A stretch of 64,000 bases of DNA. It comes from Streptomyces sp. NBC_01314 (lineage in GTDB: Bacteria > Actinomycetota > Actinomycetes > Streptomycetales > Streptomycetaceae). A model generated the notes under the pieces. The model was not told the DNA's origin, ran no database searches, and saw nothing but the letters and a program-made list of their open reading frames with translations. This document shows positions 43,641-54,387 of this stretch, piece by piece. The DNA lies in NCBI RefSeq assembly GCF_041435215.1, contig NZ_CP108394.1, positions 4,402,001 to 4,466,000 on the forward strand, in the 5' to 3' direction. Both the position numbers and the translations under genes were made by a program. How positions within the stretch are numbered: position 1 is the first letter of the stretch; each line of letters opens with the position of its first letter.

Positions 43641-45797
43641 TCACGACTTCGGTTCGAACGTCTTCGTGAACGTCCGCCACGTGTCCTTGCGCAGCTCACC
43701 GCTCCACTTCGACGCCTTCGCGGTGTACATCAGCGCGTATCCCTGCTGAGAGTCGACGACGAATCCGCGGTCGATCGACCGGTACTTCGTTCCGCTCTCC
43801 ACGTAGGTGAACTCCCAGTCGGCCGCGTTCCAGCCCCGGTAGCTCACCGCCTCTATTCGAATCCGCTTGTACTGCGAACGCGCCATGTACTGCTCTTGGT
43901 TCTTCCAGTCCGCGACCGGGTCGTTCTTCGGCGTGGTGATCCACCCGACGAGCAGCCGCTGCCCGTCGGGGCCGGAGAACCGGGCGCCCGCTGCGCCCGT
44001 GGACTGGTACTTCCACCCGTCGGGCAGCCCGATCGAGAACCCCTGACCGCTCTTGTACGTCTCGGTCGCGATGTTCCCCGAGCCGCCGGAGCCGTCACCG
44101 TTCACCGACCCGTTCGACCTGCCCGAAGGGCTCGGCGAACTGCCCCCGGACCCGCTCGAACCGTCGGCTTTCTCCGTCGTGTCACCGTCCGGAACGGGGT
44201 CGGACCCCTTGTCCGTGTTCTTGCCCTTGTCCGCGTCGGCGTCCTCGCTGTCGGCGTCGCTCCCCGACGCCGACCCGCTGGACGCCGCCGCCTTGACGTC
44301 CGCACCCTTGCTCTTGTTGGAACTGCCGTCGTCATTGCCGAGGGTGAGCGCCAGGACGGTCCCGAGGACGGCCAGCACCACCGCCACCGCGATGACGGCC
44401 AGCGTCCGCCGCGAGACCACGTCCGTGATCGGCGCCCTGGGCACCGGCCGCGGCGGCAGATCCGGCGGCGGCACCTGGGGCCACCCGGAAGTCCGCTTCG
44501 CCGGAACGGGGTTCCCCGTCCCGTCGCCCGCGCCCACACCGCCACCGGCGGCGCGCGGCCCCGGCACCCCCGGCGCCGACGTGCCCGCGGTCTGTCCCGA
44601 GCCACTGCCGGCCTTCGCGGCATCGGCACCCGATGCCACCCCGACGGAGGCGGACCTCGTCGTCACCACCGCCGGAGCCGCGGCCGGAGACGCCGGGCCG
44701 GCCCCACCGGAAGTCCCACCGGCCGCACCCCGCGCGACACCGGCACCGGCACCGGCACCCACGGTTCCGGCACCCGCCGCGGCCGCGCCCTTCCGCATGG
44801 ACCACCGAGGCGCACGCGACCGTTGGCCGCCGCTCGCCTTGGCCCCGGCACCGCCGGAACCACCCTTCTTCGGGCGCTCCTCCGGCACGGGCGGCAACGG
44901 CACGACCCGCGTCGCGTCCACCGGCTCGACGTCCTTCGGGTCGGGCGCGTGGATCACGGTGTTGAGCATCGCCCGCGCACCGGCGTCGTCGAGCCGCCGC
45001 TCGGGGTCCTTGGTCAGCAGCCCGAAGATGACGTCCTTGAGGGGCCCGGCGCGCTTCGGCTCCGGCACCGGCTCGGTCATCACCGCGGTCAGCGTGGCTA
45101 TGGCCGACCCCTTGTCGTAGGGCGGCACCCCCTCGACCGCCGCGTAGAGCAGACCGCCGAGCGACCACAGGTCGGCCGCGGGCCCGGGCTTGTGGCCGCG
45201 CGCCCGCTCCGGCGAGATGTAGGAGGGCGCGCCCACAAGCATGCCGGTCGAAGTGATGGAGGGGTCGCCCTCGACCTGCGCGATACCGAAGTCGGTGAGG
45301 ACGACCCGGCCGTCGTGCTTGTCGAGGAGCACGTTCGACGGTTTCACGTCCCGGTGCAGGATGCCCTCGCGGTGCGCGGCCCGCAGCACGTCGAGAATGG
45401 CGAGCCCCACCTCGGCGGCCCGCCTCGGTTCGAGCACCCCGTCCTCACGGATGGCCTCGGCGAGCGACTTGCCCTCGACGAGTTCCATCACGATCCACGG
45501 CCGGTCGTCCTCGTGCACGACGTCGAACACCGTCACCGCGGCGTTGTTACGGATCCGCGCGATGGCCTTGGCCTCGCGAAGCGTGCGCGTGATCAGCCGC
45601 CGCTTCTCCTCCTCGTCGATGCTCGACGGGAACCTCAGCTCCTTGACGGCGACCGTACGGCCCAACGTCTCGTCCTTGGCACGCCACACCGTGCCCATGC
45701 CGCCGCGACCGAGCACCCCTCCCAGCCGGTACCGCCCGGCGAGGAGACGTGCGTCCTTGTCCTGACGGGATTCCCCAGCCCGCTCCGCCTCCGACAT
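43641..45797 (-). CDS. Receptor Ser/Thr protein kinase
   Basis: 718 residues. Kinase domain (RYRLGGVLGRGGMG, VAVKE, HRDVKPSN, DFG, SPE) intact, long Ala/Gly/Pro-rich linker (about 330-475), TM helix near 482-502, an acidic Ser/Asp/Lys stalk and the extracellular domain (FSIGLPDGWKY, AADWEFTY). ATG 45797 has GAGGGG 4 nt upstream; ATG 45809 is in frame. First gene in transcription order of the five-member cluster. It probably autophosphorylates on activation-loop Thr/Ser in the segment EGDPSITSTG. Confidence 0.92.
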   Translation of the reverse strand: MSEAERAGESRQDKDARLLAGRYRLGGVLGRGGMGTVWRAKDETLGRTVAVKELRFPSSIDEEEKRRLITRTLREAKAIARIRNNAAVTVFDVVHEDDRPWIVMELVEGKSLAEAIREDGVLEPRRAAEVGLAILDVLRAAHREGILHRDVKPSNVLLDKHDGRVVLTDFGIAQVEGDPSITSTGMLVGAPSYISPERARGHKPGPAADLWSLGGLLYAAVEGVPPYDKGSAIATLTAVMTEPVPEPKRAGPLKDVIFGLLTKDPERRLDDAGARAMLNTVIHAPDPKDVEPVDATRVVPLPPVPEERPKKGGSGGAGAKASGGQRSRAPRWSMRKGAAAAGAGTVGAGAGAGVARGAAGGTSGGAGPASPAAAPAVVTTRSASVGVASGADAAKAGSGSGQTAGTSAPGVPGPRAAGGGVGAGDGTGNPVPAKRTSGWPQVPPPDLPPRPVPRAPITDVVSRRTLAVIAVAVVLAVLGTVLALTLGNDDGSSNKSKGADVKAAASSGSASGSDADSEDADADKGKNTDKGSDPVPDGDTTEKADGSSGSGGSSPSPSGRSNGSVNGDGSGGSGNIATETYKSGQGFSIGLPDGWKYQSTGAAGARFSGPDGQRLLVGWITTPKNDPVADWKNQEQYMARSQYKRIRIEAVSYRGWNAADWEFTYVESGTKYRSIDRGFVVDSQQGYALMYTAKASKWSGELRKDTWRTFTKTFEPKS

Positions 45798-46071
45798 GCG
45801 TCCCCTCATGCAACCCGCCCTGACAGAGTCTCCATTGTCACCCACCCGCCAACCGCCCCACGCCCAGGGCCCCCCTCAACCAGCCACGCCGGCAGCTGAG
45901 GCGGGTTCAGGGACACACAGCCCGAAGACATTCAGCCCCTCCGGCGTTCGCGGACGAGCCCGAAGGGCGACAGCGAGTGTCCGGGGCGCAGCCCCCAGGG
46001 GAGGGGACCGGGTAGGCGCGGCGGGGGGCGAGAACAACGCCCCGCCGCACCCGGCGGCCACACCCAGCCCC

Positions 46072-47778
46072 CTACAACGGCACGATGTCCGGCGCCCCCA
46101 ACCGAGCCGCATCCGCCGTCAGGTCGTCCGGCTGCCGCTGCGACTCCCGCTCCGCCTCCACCCTCTTCTCGTAGTGCTGAACCTCCCGCTCGATCTGGTC
46201 CTCGTCCCACCCGAGCACGGGAGCCATCAGCTCCGCCGCCTCCCGCGCACTGCGCGTCCCCCGGTCGAAGGTCTCGATCGAGATCCGCGTCCGCCGCGTC
46301 AGCACGTCATCGAGATGCCGCGCCCCCTCGTGCGAAGCCGCGTACACCACCTCGGCCCGCAGATAGTCGTCCGCGGCCTGCAACGGCTCCCCCATCGACG
46401 GATCGGCCGCGATCAGCTCGAGCAACTCCTCGGTCGCCGACCCGTACCGGTTCAGCAGGTGCTCCACCCGCACCACATGCAGCCCGGTACTCGCCGCGAT
46501 CCGCGCCCGCGCGTTCCACAGTGCCCGGTACCCCTCCGCCCCCAGCAGCGGCACATCCTCGGTGACGCACTCCGCGACCCGTTGATCCAGCCCGTGCACG
46601 GCCGCGTCCACCGCGTCCTTGGCCATGACCCGATAGGTCGTGTACTTGCCACCGGCCACGACGACCAGCCCCGGCACCGGATGCGCCACGATGTGCTCCC
46701 GCGAGAGCTTGCTCGTGGCGTCCGACTCCCCGGCGAGCAACGGCCGGAGCCCGGCATAGACCCCTTGCACGTCATCCCTGGTCAGGGGCACGGCCAGGAC
46801 CGAGTTCACATGCTCCAGCAGATAGTCGATGTCCGCGCTGGACGCCGCCGGATGCGCCTTGTCGAGGTCCCAGCCGGTGTCGGTCGTCCCCACGATCCAG
46901 TGCCGCCCCCAGGGGATCACGAACAGCACGGACTTCTCGGTCCGCAGGATCAGCCCGGTCGTGGAGTGGATCCGGTCCTTGGGTACGACCAGATGGATGC
47001 CTTTGGACGCCCGGACGTGGAACTGCCCCCGTTCACCCACCATCGCCTGGGTGTCGTCGGTCCACACCCCGGTGGCGTTCACCACCTGCCGAGCGCGGAT
47101 CTCGTACTCCCCGCCGCCCTCGACGTCCTGCACCCTGGCCCCGACCACCCGCTCGCCCTCACGCAGGAAGCCGGTGACACGCGCGCGGTTGGCGACCTTC
47201 GCCCCGTACGACGCGGCCGTGCGCACCATCGTCGCCACATAACGGGCGTCGTCCATCTGCGCGTCGTAGTACTGCAACGCCCCGACCAGGGCGTCCTTCT
47301 TCAGACAGGGCGCGATGCGCAGGGCGTGGCGGCGGGTCAGATGACGATGGACCGGCAGGCCCCGGCCATGCTCGCGCGCCATCGACATCCCGTCGTACAA
47401 GGCGACGCCCGAGCCCGCGTACCACCGCTCCCAGCCCTTGTGCTGCAAGGGATAGAGGAACGGCACGGGCTTCACCAGATGGGGGGCCAGCCGCTCCAGC
47501 AGCAGCCCTCGCTCCTTCAACGCCTCCCGGACGAGGGCGAAGTCGAGCATCTCCAGATAGCGCAGACCGCCGTGGATCAGTTTGCTGGACCGGCTGGAGG
47601 TGCCCGACGCCCAGTCACGTGCCTCGACCAGGCCCGTGGACAGACCGCGTGTCACGGCGTCCAGGGCCGTGCCCGCACCGACCACGCCACCACCCACGAC
47701 CAGCACATCCAGCTCGCGCTCGGCCATACCCGCCAGTGACTCGGCGCGCTGCGCCGGTCCCAGTGCCGCTGTCCTCAC
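46072..47778 (-). CDS. glpD: Glycerol-3-phosphate dehydrogenase, FAD-dependent
   Basis: 568 residues. FAD-binding GGGVVGAG at about 29-36, substrate/FAD signature TSSRSSKLIHGGLRYLE, and the C-terminal DAO_C helical domain. It oxidises sn-glycerol-3-phosphate to dihydroxyacetone phosphate at the inner membrane face, feeding electrons to quinone. GTG start with GGAGG 5 nt upstream. Divergent from the dehydrogenase-like gene at 48061 across 282 bp; no glpF or glpK is nearby. Confidence 0.95.
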   Translation of the reverse strand: MRTAALGPAQRAESLAGMAERELDVLVVGGGVVGAGTALDAVTRGLSTGLVEARDWASGTSSRSSKLIHGGLRYLEMLDFALVREALKERGLLLERLAPHLVKPVPFLYPLQHKGWERWYAGSGVALYDGMSMAREHGRGLPVHRHLTRRHALRIAPCLKKDALVGALQYYDAQMDDARYVATMVRTAASYGAKVANRARVTGFLREGERVVGARVQDVEGGGEYEIRARQVVNATGVWTDDTQAMVGERGQFHVRASKGIHLVVPKDRIHSTTGLILRTEKSVLFVIPWGRHWIVGTTDTGWDLDKAHPAASSADIDYLLEHVNSVLAVPLTRDDVQGVYAGLRPLLAGESDATSKLSREHIVAHPVPGLVVVAGGKYTTYRVMAKDAVDAAVHGLDQRVAECVTEDVPLLGAEGYRALWNARARIAASTGLHVVRVEHLLNRYGSATEELLELIAADPSMGEPLQAADDYLRAEVVYAASHEGARHLDDVLTRRTRISIETFDRGTRSAREAAELMAPVLGWDEDQIEREVQHYEKRVEAERESQRQPDDLTADAARLGAPDIVPL

Positions 47779-48060
47779 CGCTGCCTCCTGCTGTCGGTCG
47801 CGCCGGCCTCACCTGTCCATGCCCGTCAGGCAAGACCCGGTTCACATCCCCCTGCCCGAAATTCTGACCGTGTTGCCCGACTTCGGCCACCACCAGCCCC
47901 CAGCCTGTGGATAACTCCGCAGGACGCGCACAGAAAAACAATTTCCCAATCCCGCATATCGGTCATATTTACTCCTAGTGTTACATTGCGCTCGCTCGTC
48001 CAGTCCACAGGGCTTGCGCGCCTGTCCCGCTTCGGTTATTGGGAAGGACGGCCACAAGCC

Positions 48061-49269
48061 ATGCCCGCAGATCTCGCCGTCATCGGACTCGGCCAATTGG
48101 GGCTGCCGCTGGCCCAGGCCGCCGTCGCCGCCGGCATCCCCACGCTCGGTTACCGCATCGGTCCCGACTCCGGCTCCCTCACCCCCGGCGAACTGCGCCG
48201 CATGCTCGCCCGCGGCTTCAAGCCCACCACCAGCCCCGCCGAACTCGGCCGCGTCCGTACGGCGGTCATCTGCGCCCCCACCTCACCGAGCGCCGACGGT
48301 TCCCTCGACCTCTCCCAGGTCGAGGAGGCCGCCCGCACCCTGGCCGCCCGGCTGCGCCCGCACACCACGGTCATCCTGGAGTCCCCGGTCCCCCCGGGCA
48401 CCACCGAGGAACTCCTCCGCCCACTCCTCGAAGAGGGCTCGGGCCTGCGTGCGGGCCGCGACTTCCACGTCGCCTACTCCCCCGCCCGCGTCGACCCGGG
48501 CAACCGCGACTTCGGCCCCGCCAACACCCCGAAGGTGATCGGCGGCCTCACCTCCGCCTGCACGGAATCAGCGGCCGCCTTCTACGGACGCCTCACCGAC
48601 AAGGTGGTCCGCGCGCGTGGCCTTCGCGAGGCGGAGACGGTCCACCTCCTGGAGACCAACTACCGCCACGTCAACATCGCCCTCGTCAACGAGATGGCCG
48701 CGCTCTGCAACGACCTCGGCGTCGACCTGTGGGACGTCATCCGCTGCGCCGAGACCAAGCCCTTCGGCTTCCAGGCCTTCCGCCCCGGCCCCGGCGTCGG
48801 CGGCCACGCCCTCCCCCAGGACCTGTCGGGCCACGCCCCCCGCTCGCTCCGCATGGTCGAACTGGCGCAGCGCGTCAACAACCGCATGCCCCAGTACGTC
48901 GTCCAGCGCGCCGCCACCCTCCTCAACGAGCACGGCAAGTCGGCCCGGGGCGCCCGCGTCCTCCTCCTCGGCGTCACCTACAAGTCCGACGTCCCCGACC
49001 AACAGGGCACCCCCGCCGACGAGATCGCCCGCCGCCTCATCGAACTCGGCGCCCACGTCAGCTACCACGACCCCCACATCCCCACCTGGAGCGTCCTCGA
49101 CCGCCCCATCCCCCGGGCCGACTGCCTCTACGAGGCCACCGCCGACGCCGACCTGACGATCCTGCTCCAGCAGCACCGCACCTACGACCTCCAGGGCCTG
49201 TCGGTGAAGGCCCAACTCCTGCTGGACACCCGGGGGGCCACGCCTACGGGGGCGGCGCATCGGTTGTGA
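48061..49269 (+). CDS. UDP-sugar dehydrogenase-like protein lacking the catalytic Cys
   Basis: 402 residues with the three-domain architecture of UDP-glucose/GDP-mannose dehydrogenases: Rossmann start AVIGLGQLGLPLA, central domain NYRHVNIALVNEMA, C-terminal UDP-binding domain VLLLGVTYKSDVPD. The active-site loop, normally GGHCxPxD, reads GGHALPQD: the Cys position is Ala250 (codon GCC), while Asp254 remains. The segment after it is also shorter than usual. The enzyme could not form the thiohemiacetal needed for full oxidation to the acid. ATG 48061 with GGAAGGA 13 nt upstream. It may be a half-reaction oxidase, a binding protein or an inactive enzyme. Confidence 0.88.
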   Translation: MPADLAVIGLGQLGLPLAQAAVAAGIPTLGYRIGPDSGSLTPGELRRMLARGFKPTTSPAELGRVRTAVICAPTSPSADGSLDLSQVEEAARTLAARLRPHTTVILESPVPPGTTEELLRPLLEEGSGLRAGRDFHVAYSPARVDPGNRDFGPANTPKVIGGLTSACTESAAAFYGRLTDKVVRARGLREAETVHLLETNYRHVNIALVNEMAALCNDLGVDLWDVIRCAETKPFGFQAFRPGPGVGGHALPQDLSGHAPRSLRMVELAQRVNNRMPQYVVQRAATLLNEHGKSARGARVLLLGVTYKSDVPDQQGTPADEIARRLIELGAHVSYHDPHIPTWSVLDRPIPRADCLYEATADADLTILLQQHRTYDLQGLSVKAQLLLDTRGATPTGAAHRL

Positions 49270-49342
49270 AGGGGGGCGCGTGGATGGCTGGGCCTCGGGG
49301 GATGGTGGCGCCGGGCTGCCGTACGTCAGTAGCGTACGAAGC

Positions 49343-49381
49343 GGAACCCGCCGCTGCCGCCCCGGCGGTGCGGCGGGTTCC
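49343..49381 (+). terminator. Terminator-like hairpin after the dehydrogenase-like gene
   Basis: 12-bp perfect stem GGAACCCGCCGC / GCGGCGGGTTCC, 15-nt loop that can itself fold; no T-tract. It abuts the first structured repeat. Confidence 0.65.
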
Positions 49382-49383
49382 AG

Positions 49384-49513
49384 AAAAGGTGGAGCCCACC
49401 GCAGCGGCATACTGCGGCAGGCTCCTGGATGGTGCACGGAGTGTCCGCCCCTATTTGGCTTGGGGGCGGCCGCTCACCATCCGAAAAGCCGCAAGATCCA
49501 CCTCCTCCGGCAC
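49384..49513 (-). ncRNA. Candidate structured small RNA, copy 1
   Basis: 130-bp element about 95% identical to copy 2 located 165 bp away. Nested pairings: GGAGCC (49391-49396)/GGCTCC (49420-49425), CCGCAG (49399-49404)/CTGCGG (49412-49417), GGATGGT (49427-49433)/ACCATCC (49476-49482) and CCGCCCC (49445-49451)/GGGGCGG (49463-49469). On the minus strand the last hairpin is followed by ACCTTTTC, a terminator-like end. The strand is inferred from that T-tract. Confidence 0.55.
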
Positions 49514-49548
49514 CGGGCCGCCCCACGGCGAATCCGGTACCGTACAAA

Positions 49549-49678
49549 AAAAGGTGGAGCCCACCGCAGCGGGATACTGCGGCAGGCTCCTGGATGGTTC
49601 ACGGAGTGTCCGCCCCTAGTTGGTGTGGGGGCGGCCGCTCACCATCCGAAAAACCGCAAGATCCACCTCCTCCGGCAC
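49549..49678 (-). ncRNA. Candidate structured small RNA, copy 2
   Basis: Same 130-bp architecture as copy 1. Six bases differ and all fall in predicted loops or single-stranded parts; every stem base is conserved. On the minus strand the 3' hairpin is followed by seven T residues, an unusually clear Rho-independent terminator for Streptomyces. The minus strand also begins with GGAGGAGGTGGATC, an SD-like tract close to the complement of the 16S rRNA 3' end. Confidence 0.6.
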
Positions 49679-50029
49679 TGCACCATCCGAAGACGGAGTC
49701 GGTCCCAGCGGGTGGGCTTGCGGTGACGTCCCATGGGCGCCCCCTTCCACGACGCCGCCGATAGCCCGGTAGGCGGTCCGTTGGAAATCGGGCCGGGCCC
49801 CGAGGGCGGGGTCCGGACCATGTCCTTGGAAGGGGGCTCCCAGCCGAACTGGGGCGCCGAACACGAACGCTATCGCCCGGATCCGCCCGTTCGGCCCACA
49901 TTCGCCCCAAACACAACCAGGCGCCCCACCCCCACAACTCACGCCCCCACCAGTCCACTTGGGCACAGAAAAGGGCCCGGTCGCCCTCAGGCAACCGAGC
50001 CCCGACCCACGCTCAAACCGAGCGCGGCG
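49679..50029. other. Intergenic region downstream of guaB3
   Basis: 351 bp. On the minus strand a short frame starting MGRHRKPTRWDRL at about 49731, with GGAAGG 9 nt upstream, runs into copy 2 of the structured repeat; its coding status is doubtful. No other gene is supported. It may contain the promoter of the small RNA. Confidence 0.4.
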
Positions 50030-51154
50030 TCACCGCATGTGCTGCGAGTCCGCCACCGTCACCTCGACACGCTGGAACTCCTTCAGCTCGCTGTACCCGG
50101 TCGTGGCCATCGCCCGCCGCAGCGCACCGAAGAGGTTCATGGAGCCGTCGGGCGTGTGAGACGGCCCGGCGAGGACCTCCTCGATGGTGCCCACGGTCCC
50201 GAGGTCGACCTTCTTGCCACGCGGCAGCTCCTCGTTCACCGCCTCCATGCCCCAGTGGTTGCCCCTGCCGGGCGCGTCCGTGGCACGGGCCAGCGGGGAG
50301 CCCATCATCACCGCGTCGGCGCCGCAGGCGATCGCCTTGGGGATGTCGCCGGACCAGCCGACACCGCCGTCGGCGATGACGTGCACGTACCGGCCACCGG
50401 ACTCGTCCATGTAGTCGCGGCGGGCGGCGGCGACGTCGGCGACCGCCGTGGCCATCGGGACCCGGATGCCCAGCACATTGCGTGTGGTGTGCGCGGCGCC
50501 GCCGCCGAAGCCGACGAGGACGCCGGCCGCGCCGGTGCGCATCAGGTGCAGGGCGGCCGTGTACGTGGCGCAGCCGCCCACGATCACCGGCACGTCCAGC
50601 TCGTAGATGAACTGCTTCAGGTTCAGCGGCTCGTGCGAACCGGAGACGTGCTCCGCCGACACGGTCGTCCCGCGGATGACGAAGATGTCGACGCCCGCGT
50701 CCACGACGGCCTTGGAGAACTGCGCCGTGCGCTGCGGGGAGAGCGCGGCGGCGGTGACCACACCGGAGTCGCGCACCTCCTTGATGCGCTGCCCGATCAG
50801 CTCCTCCTTGATGGGAGCCGCGTAGATCTCCTGGAGGCGGCGGGTCGCGGCCTCGTCGGCCATCCCGGTGATCTCGTCGAGCAGCGGCTGCGGATCCTCG
50901 TACCGCGTCCACAGGCCCTCGAGGTTCAGGACACCGAGGCCGCCCAGCTCTCCGATGCGGATCGCGGTGGCCGGGGAGACGACCGAGTCCATGGGAGCGG
51001 CCAAAAAGGGCAGCTCGAAGCGGTAGGCGTCGATCTGCCAGGCGATCGAGACCTCCTTCGGGTCCCGCGTACGGCGGCTGGGGACGACGGCGATGTCGTC
51101 GAAGGCGTACGCCCGGCGGCCGCGCTTGCCGCGCCCGATCTCGATCTCAGTCAC
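50030..51154 (-). CDS. guaB3: GuaB3 family IMP dehydrogenase-related protein
   Basis: 374 residues, IMPDH/GMP reductase TIM barrel without CBS domains. The phosphate-binding loops (GGCATYTAALHLMRTGAAGVLVGFGGG) are present, but the active-site loop reads GAAHTTR where IMPDH has GSICTTR, so the catalytic Cys is absent. M. tuberculosis GuaB3 also lacks it as I recall, so this is a family trait. GuaB3 proteins sit next to guaB in actinobacteria; a cyanobacterial relative is reported to be a GMP reductase, and the role here is unproven. GTG start with GGGAAAGG upstream. Confidence 0.9.
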   Translation of the reverse strand: MTEIEIGRGKRGRRAYAFDDIAVVPSRRTRDPKEVSIAWQIDAYRFELPFLAAPMDSVVSPATAIRIGELGGLGVLNLEGLWTRYEDPQPLLDEITGMADEAATRRLQEIYAAPIKEELIGQRIKEVRDSGVVTAAALSPQRTAQFSKAVVDAGVDIFVIRGTTVSAEHVSGSHEPLNLKQFIYELDVPVIVGGCATYTAALHLMRTGAAGVLVGFGGGAAHTTRNVLGIRVPMATAVADVAAARRDYMDESGGRYVHVIADGGVGWSGDIPKAIACGADAVMMGSPLARATDAPGRGNHWGMEAVNEELPRGKKVDLGTVGTIEEVLAGPSHTPDGSMNLFGALRRAMATTGYSELKEFQRVEVTVADSQHMR

Positions 51155-51213
51155 GTCTGTGGCCTTTCCCTGATGCGTTCAGCGTCTACCAGTATCGCCG
51201 ACGGGCACGACGA

Positions 51214-51242
51214 GGGCGGCCCCGGATGCACCGGGGCCGCCC
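51214..51242 (-). terminator. Terminator between guaB and guaB3
   Basis: 12-bp perfect stem GGGCGGCCCCGG / CCGGGGCCGCCC with a 5-nt loop just past the guaB stop. Confidence 0.85.
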
Positions 51243-51269
51243 TGGCCGCAGCGTGACGAGGTCCGCTGT

Positions 51270-52817
<1,548 letters not shown>

Positions 52818-52888
52818 CTAACGGGAAGCGTGGGGCACACATTCCACGGTACGAAGTGATACCGGGCTTCGTATGTTCGTACGGAAAA

Positions 52889-52916
52889 GGCACCCCGCGT
52901 GTTCATGCGGGGTGCC
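52889..52916 (-). terminator. Terminator of the sigma factor gene
   Basis: 10-bp stem GGCACCCCGC / GCGGGGTGCC, 8-nt loop; on the minus strand followed by TTTT. Confidence 0.85.
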
Positions 52917-52931
52917 TGGGAGCCCGTACGG

Positions 52932-53597
52932 CTACTGCTCCGCCAGCGCCCGGAGCCTGCTCAGCGCCCGGTGCTGTGCCACGCGGACCGCGCCCGGTGA
53001 CATCCCCAGCATCTGTCCGGTCTCCTCGGCCGTGAGCCCCACCGCGATCCGCAGCAGCAGCAGCTCCCGCTGGTTCTCGGGGAGGTTGGCCAGGAGCTTC
53101 TTGGCCCACTCGGCGTCACTGCTGAGCAGGGCGCGCTCCTCGGGACCCAACGAGTCGTCGGGGCGCTCCGGCATCTCGTCCGAGGGGACGGCCGTCGACC
53201 CGGGGTGGCGCATCGCGGCGCGCTGGAGGTCGGCGACCTTGTGGCCGGCGATGGCGAAGACGAACGCCTCGAACGGCCGTCCGGTGTCCTTGTAGCGCGG
53301 CAGCGCGAGGAGGACGGCGACGCAGACCTCCTGCGCCAGGTCCTCCACGAAGTGCCGCGCGTCACCCGGCAGCCGGGACAGACGGGTGCGGCAGTAGCGC
53401 AGCGCCAAGGGGTGGACATGGGCGAGCAGATCGTGCGTGGCCTGCTCGTCCCCGTCGACCGCGCGATGCACGAGCGCACCGATCACTGTCGTCTCGTCGT
53501 CGCGCATCGGTCCATGGTGCCTTGCGGCCGTCCGGTCCGTGGCGCCACGTCCATGGTTGTGCACCGAAGCGTTATGAGCAGGTGCGCCGGAACTCAT
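52932..53597 (-). CDS. sigD: ECF RNA polymerase sigma factor, SigD-like
   Basis: 221 residues with sigma region 2 ([29 protein letters not shown]) and region 4 helix-turn-helix ([29 protein letters not shown]). The position between guaB and bldM/whiB-family genes matches M. tuberculosis SigD (Rv3414c), which lies next to guaB2. ATG 53597 is chosen because GGGGAGGG lies 8 nt upstream; it adds a 30-residue polar tail to the ATG 53507 alternative. No anti-sigma gene is adjacent, at least on this strand, so regulation is not evident. Confidence 0.88.
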   Translation of the reverse strand: MSSGAPAHNASVHNHGRGATDRTAARHHGPMRDDETTVIGALVHRAVDGDEQATHDLLAHVHPLALRYCRTRLSRLPGDARHFVEDLAQEVCVAVLLALPRYKDTGRPFEAFVFAIAGHKVADLQRAAMRHPGSTAVPSDEMPERPDDSLGPEERALLSSDAEWAKKLLANLPENQRELLLLRIAVGLTAEETGQMLGMSPGAVRVAQHRALSRLRALAEQ

Positions 53598-53775
53598 CTC
53601 CTGCGCCCTCCCCTCCCGCTCGTTCGACTGCTCCCCGAGGAACTCCACACCTCAAGGATGCGGCATCCGCGGCGAAACGAGCAGCGGGCACCCGCTCGAC
53701 CCCTCTCACCTGGCGGTAAGCGCCCCCGCCCGCCTCGCGGCAGGCGGGGATTCCCGAGCCCCCGTCGCGGCTCAC

Positions 53776-54387
53776 CTAGCGAACCAGGCCCCAGCGGAAG
53801 CCGAGCGCCACCGCGTGCGCGCGGTCCGAGGCACCGAGCTTCTTGAACAGGCGCCGGGCGTGGGTCTTGACGGTGTCCTCGGAGAGGAACAGCTCGCGAC
53901 CGATCTCGGCGTTGGAACGACCGTGGCTCATGCCCTCCAGCACCTGGATCTCGCGCGCGGTGAGCGTCGGCGCGGCGCCCATCTCGGCGGAGCGCAGCCG
54001 ACGCGGGGCGAGCCGCCAGGTCGGGTCGGCCAGGGCCTGCGTCACCGTGGCGCGCAGCTCCGCACGGGAGGCGTCCTTGTGCAGATAGCCCCGCGCGCCG
54101 GCGGCGACCGCGAGGGCCACGCCGTCCAGGTCCTCGGCCACGGTGAGCATGATGATGCGCGCCCCGGGGTCGGCGGACAGCAGCCGCCGTACGGTCTCGA
54201 CGCCGCCCAGTCCGGGCATGCGTACGTCCATCAGAATCAGATCCGAGCGGTCGGCCCCCCAGCGGCGGAGGACTTCCTCGCCGTTGGCCGCCGTGGTCAC
54301 GCGCTCGACGCCGGGCACGGTCGCCACCGCGCGGCGCAGCGCCTCTCGGGCAAGCGGGGAGTCGTCGCAGACGAGGACGGATGTCAT
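53776..54387 (-). CDS. bldM: Developmental response regulator BldM
   Basis: 203 residues. Receiver domain with LILMDVRMPG carrying the phospho-site Asp, and a LuxR helix-turn-helix (LTAREIQVLEGMSHGRSNAEIG). The sequence agrees with S. coelicolor BldM as I know it over its whole length. BldM is an orphan regulator that works without phosphorylation, as a homodimer for early and as a heterodimer with WhiI for late sporulation genes; whiD, the neighbour, is among the late targets. ATG with GGAGGG 6 nt upstream. Confidence 0.96.
   Translation of the reverse strand: MTSVLVCDDSPLAREALRRAVATVPGVERVTTAANGEEVLRRWGADRSDLILMDVRMPGLGGVETVRRLLSADPGARIIMLTVAEDLDGVALAVAAGARGYLHKDASRAELRATVTQALADPTWRLAPRRLRSAEMGAAPTLTAREIQVLEGMSHGRSNAEIGRELFLSEDTVKTHARRLFKKLGASDRAHAVALGFRWGLVR

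Noticed and set aside
50030..51154. Loss of catalytic Cys in GuaB3 as an anomaly
   Set aside because: Actinobacterial GuaB3 proteins lack it as a family trait, so it is not a strain-specific defect.
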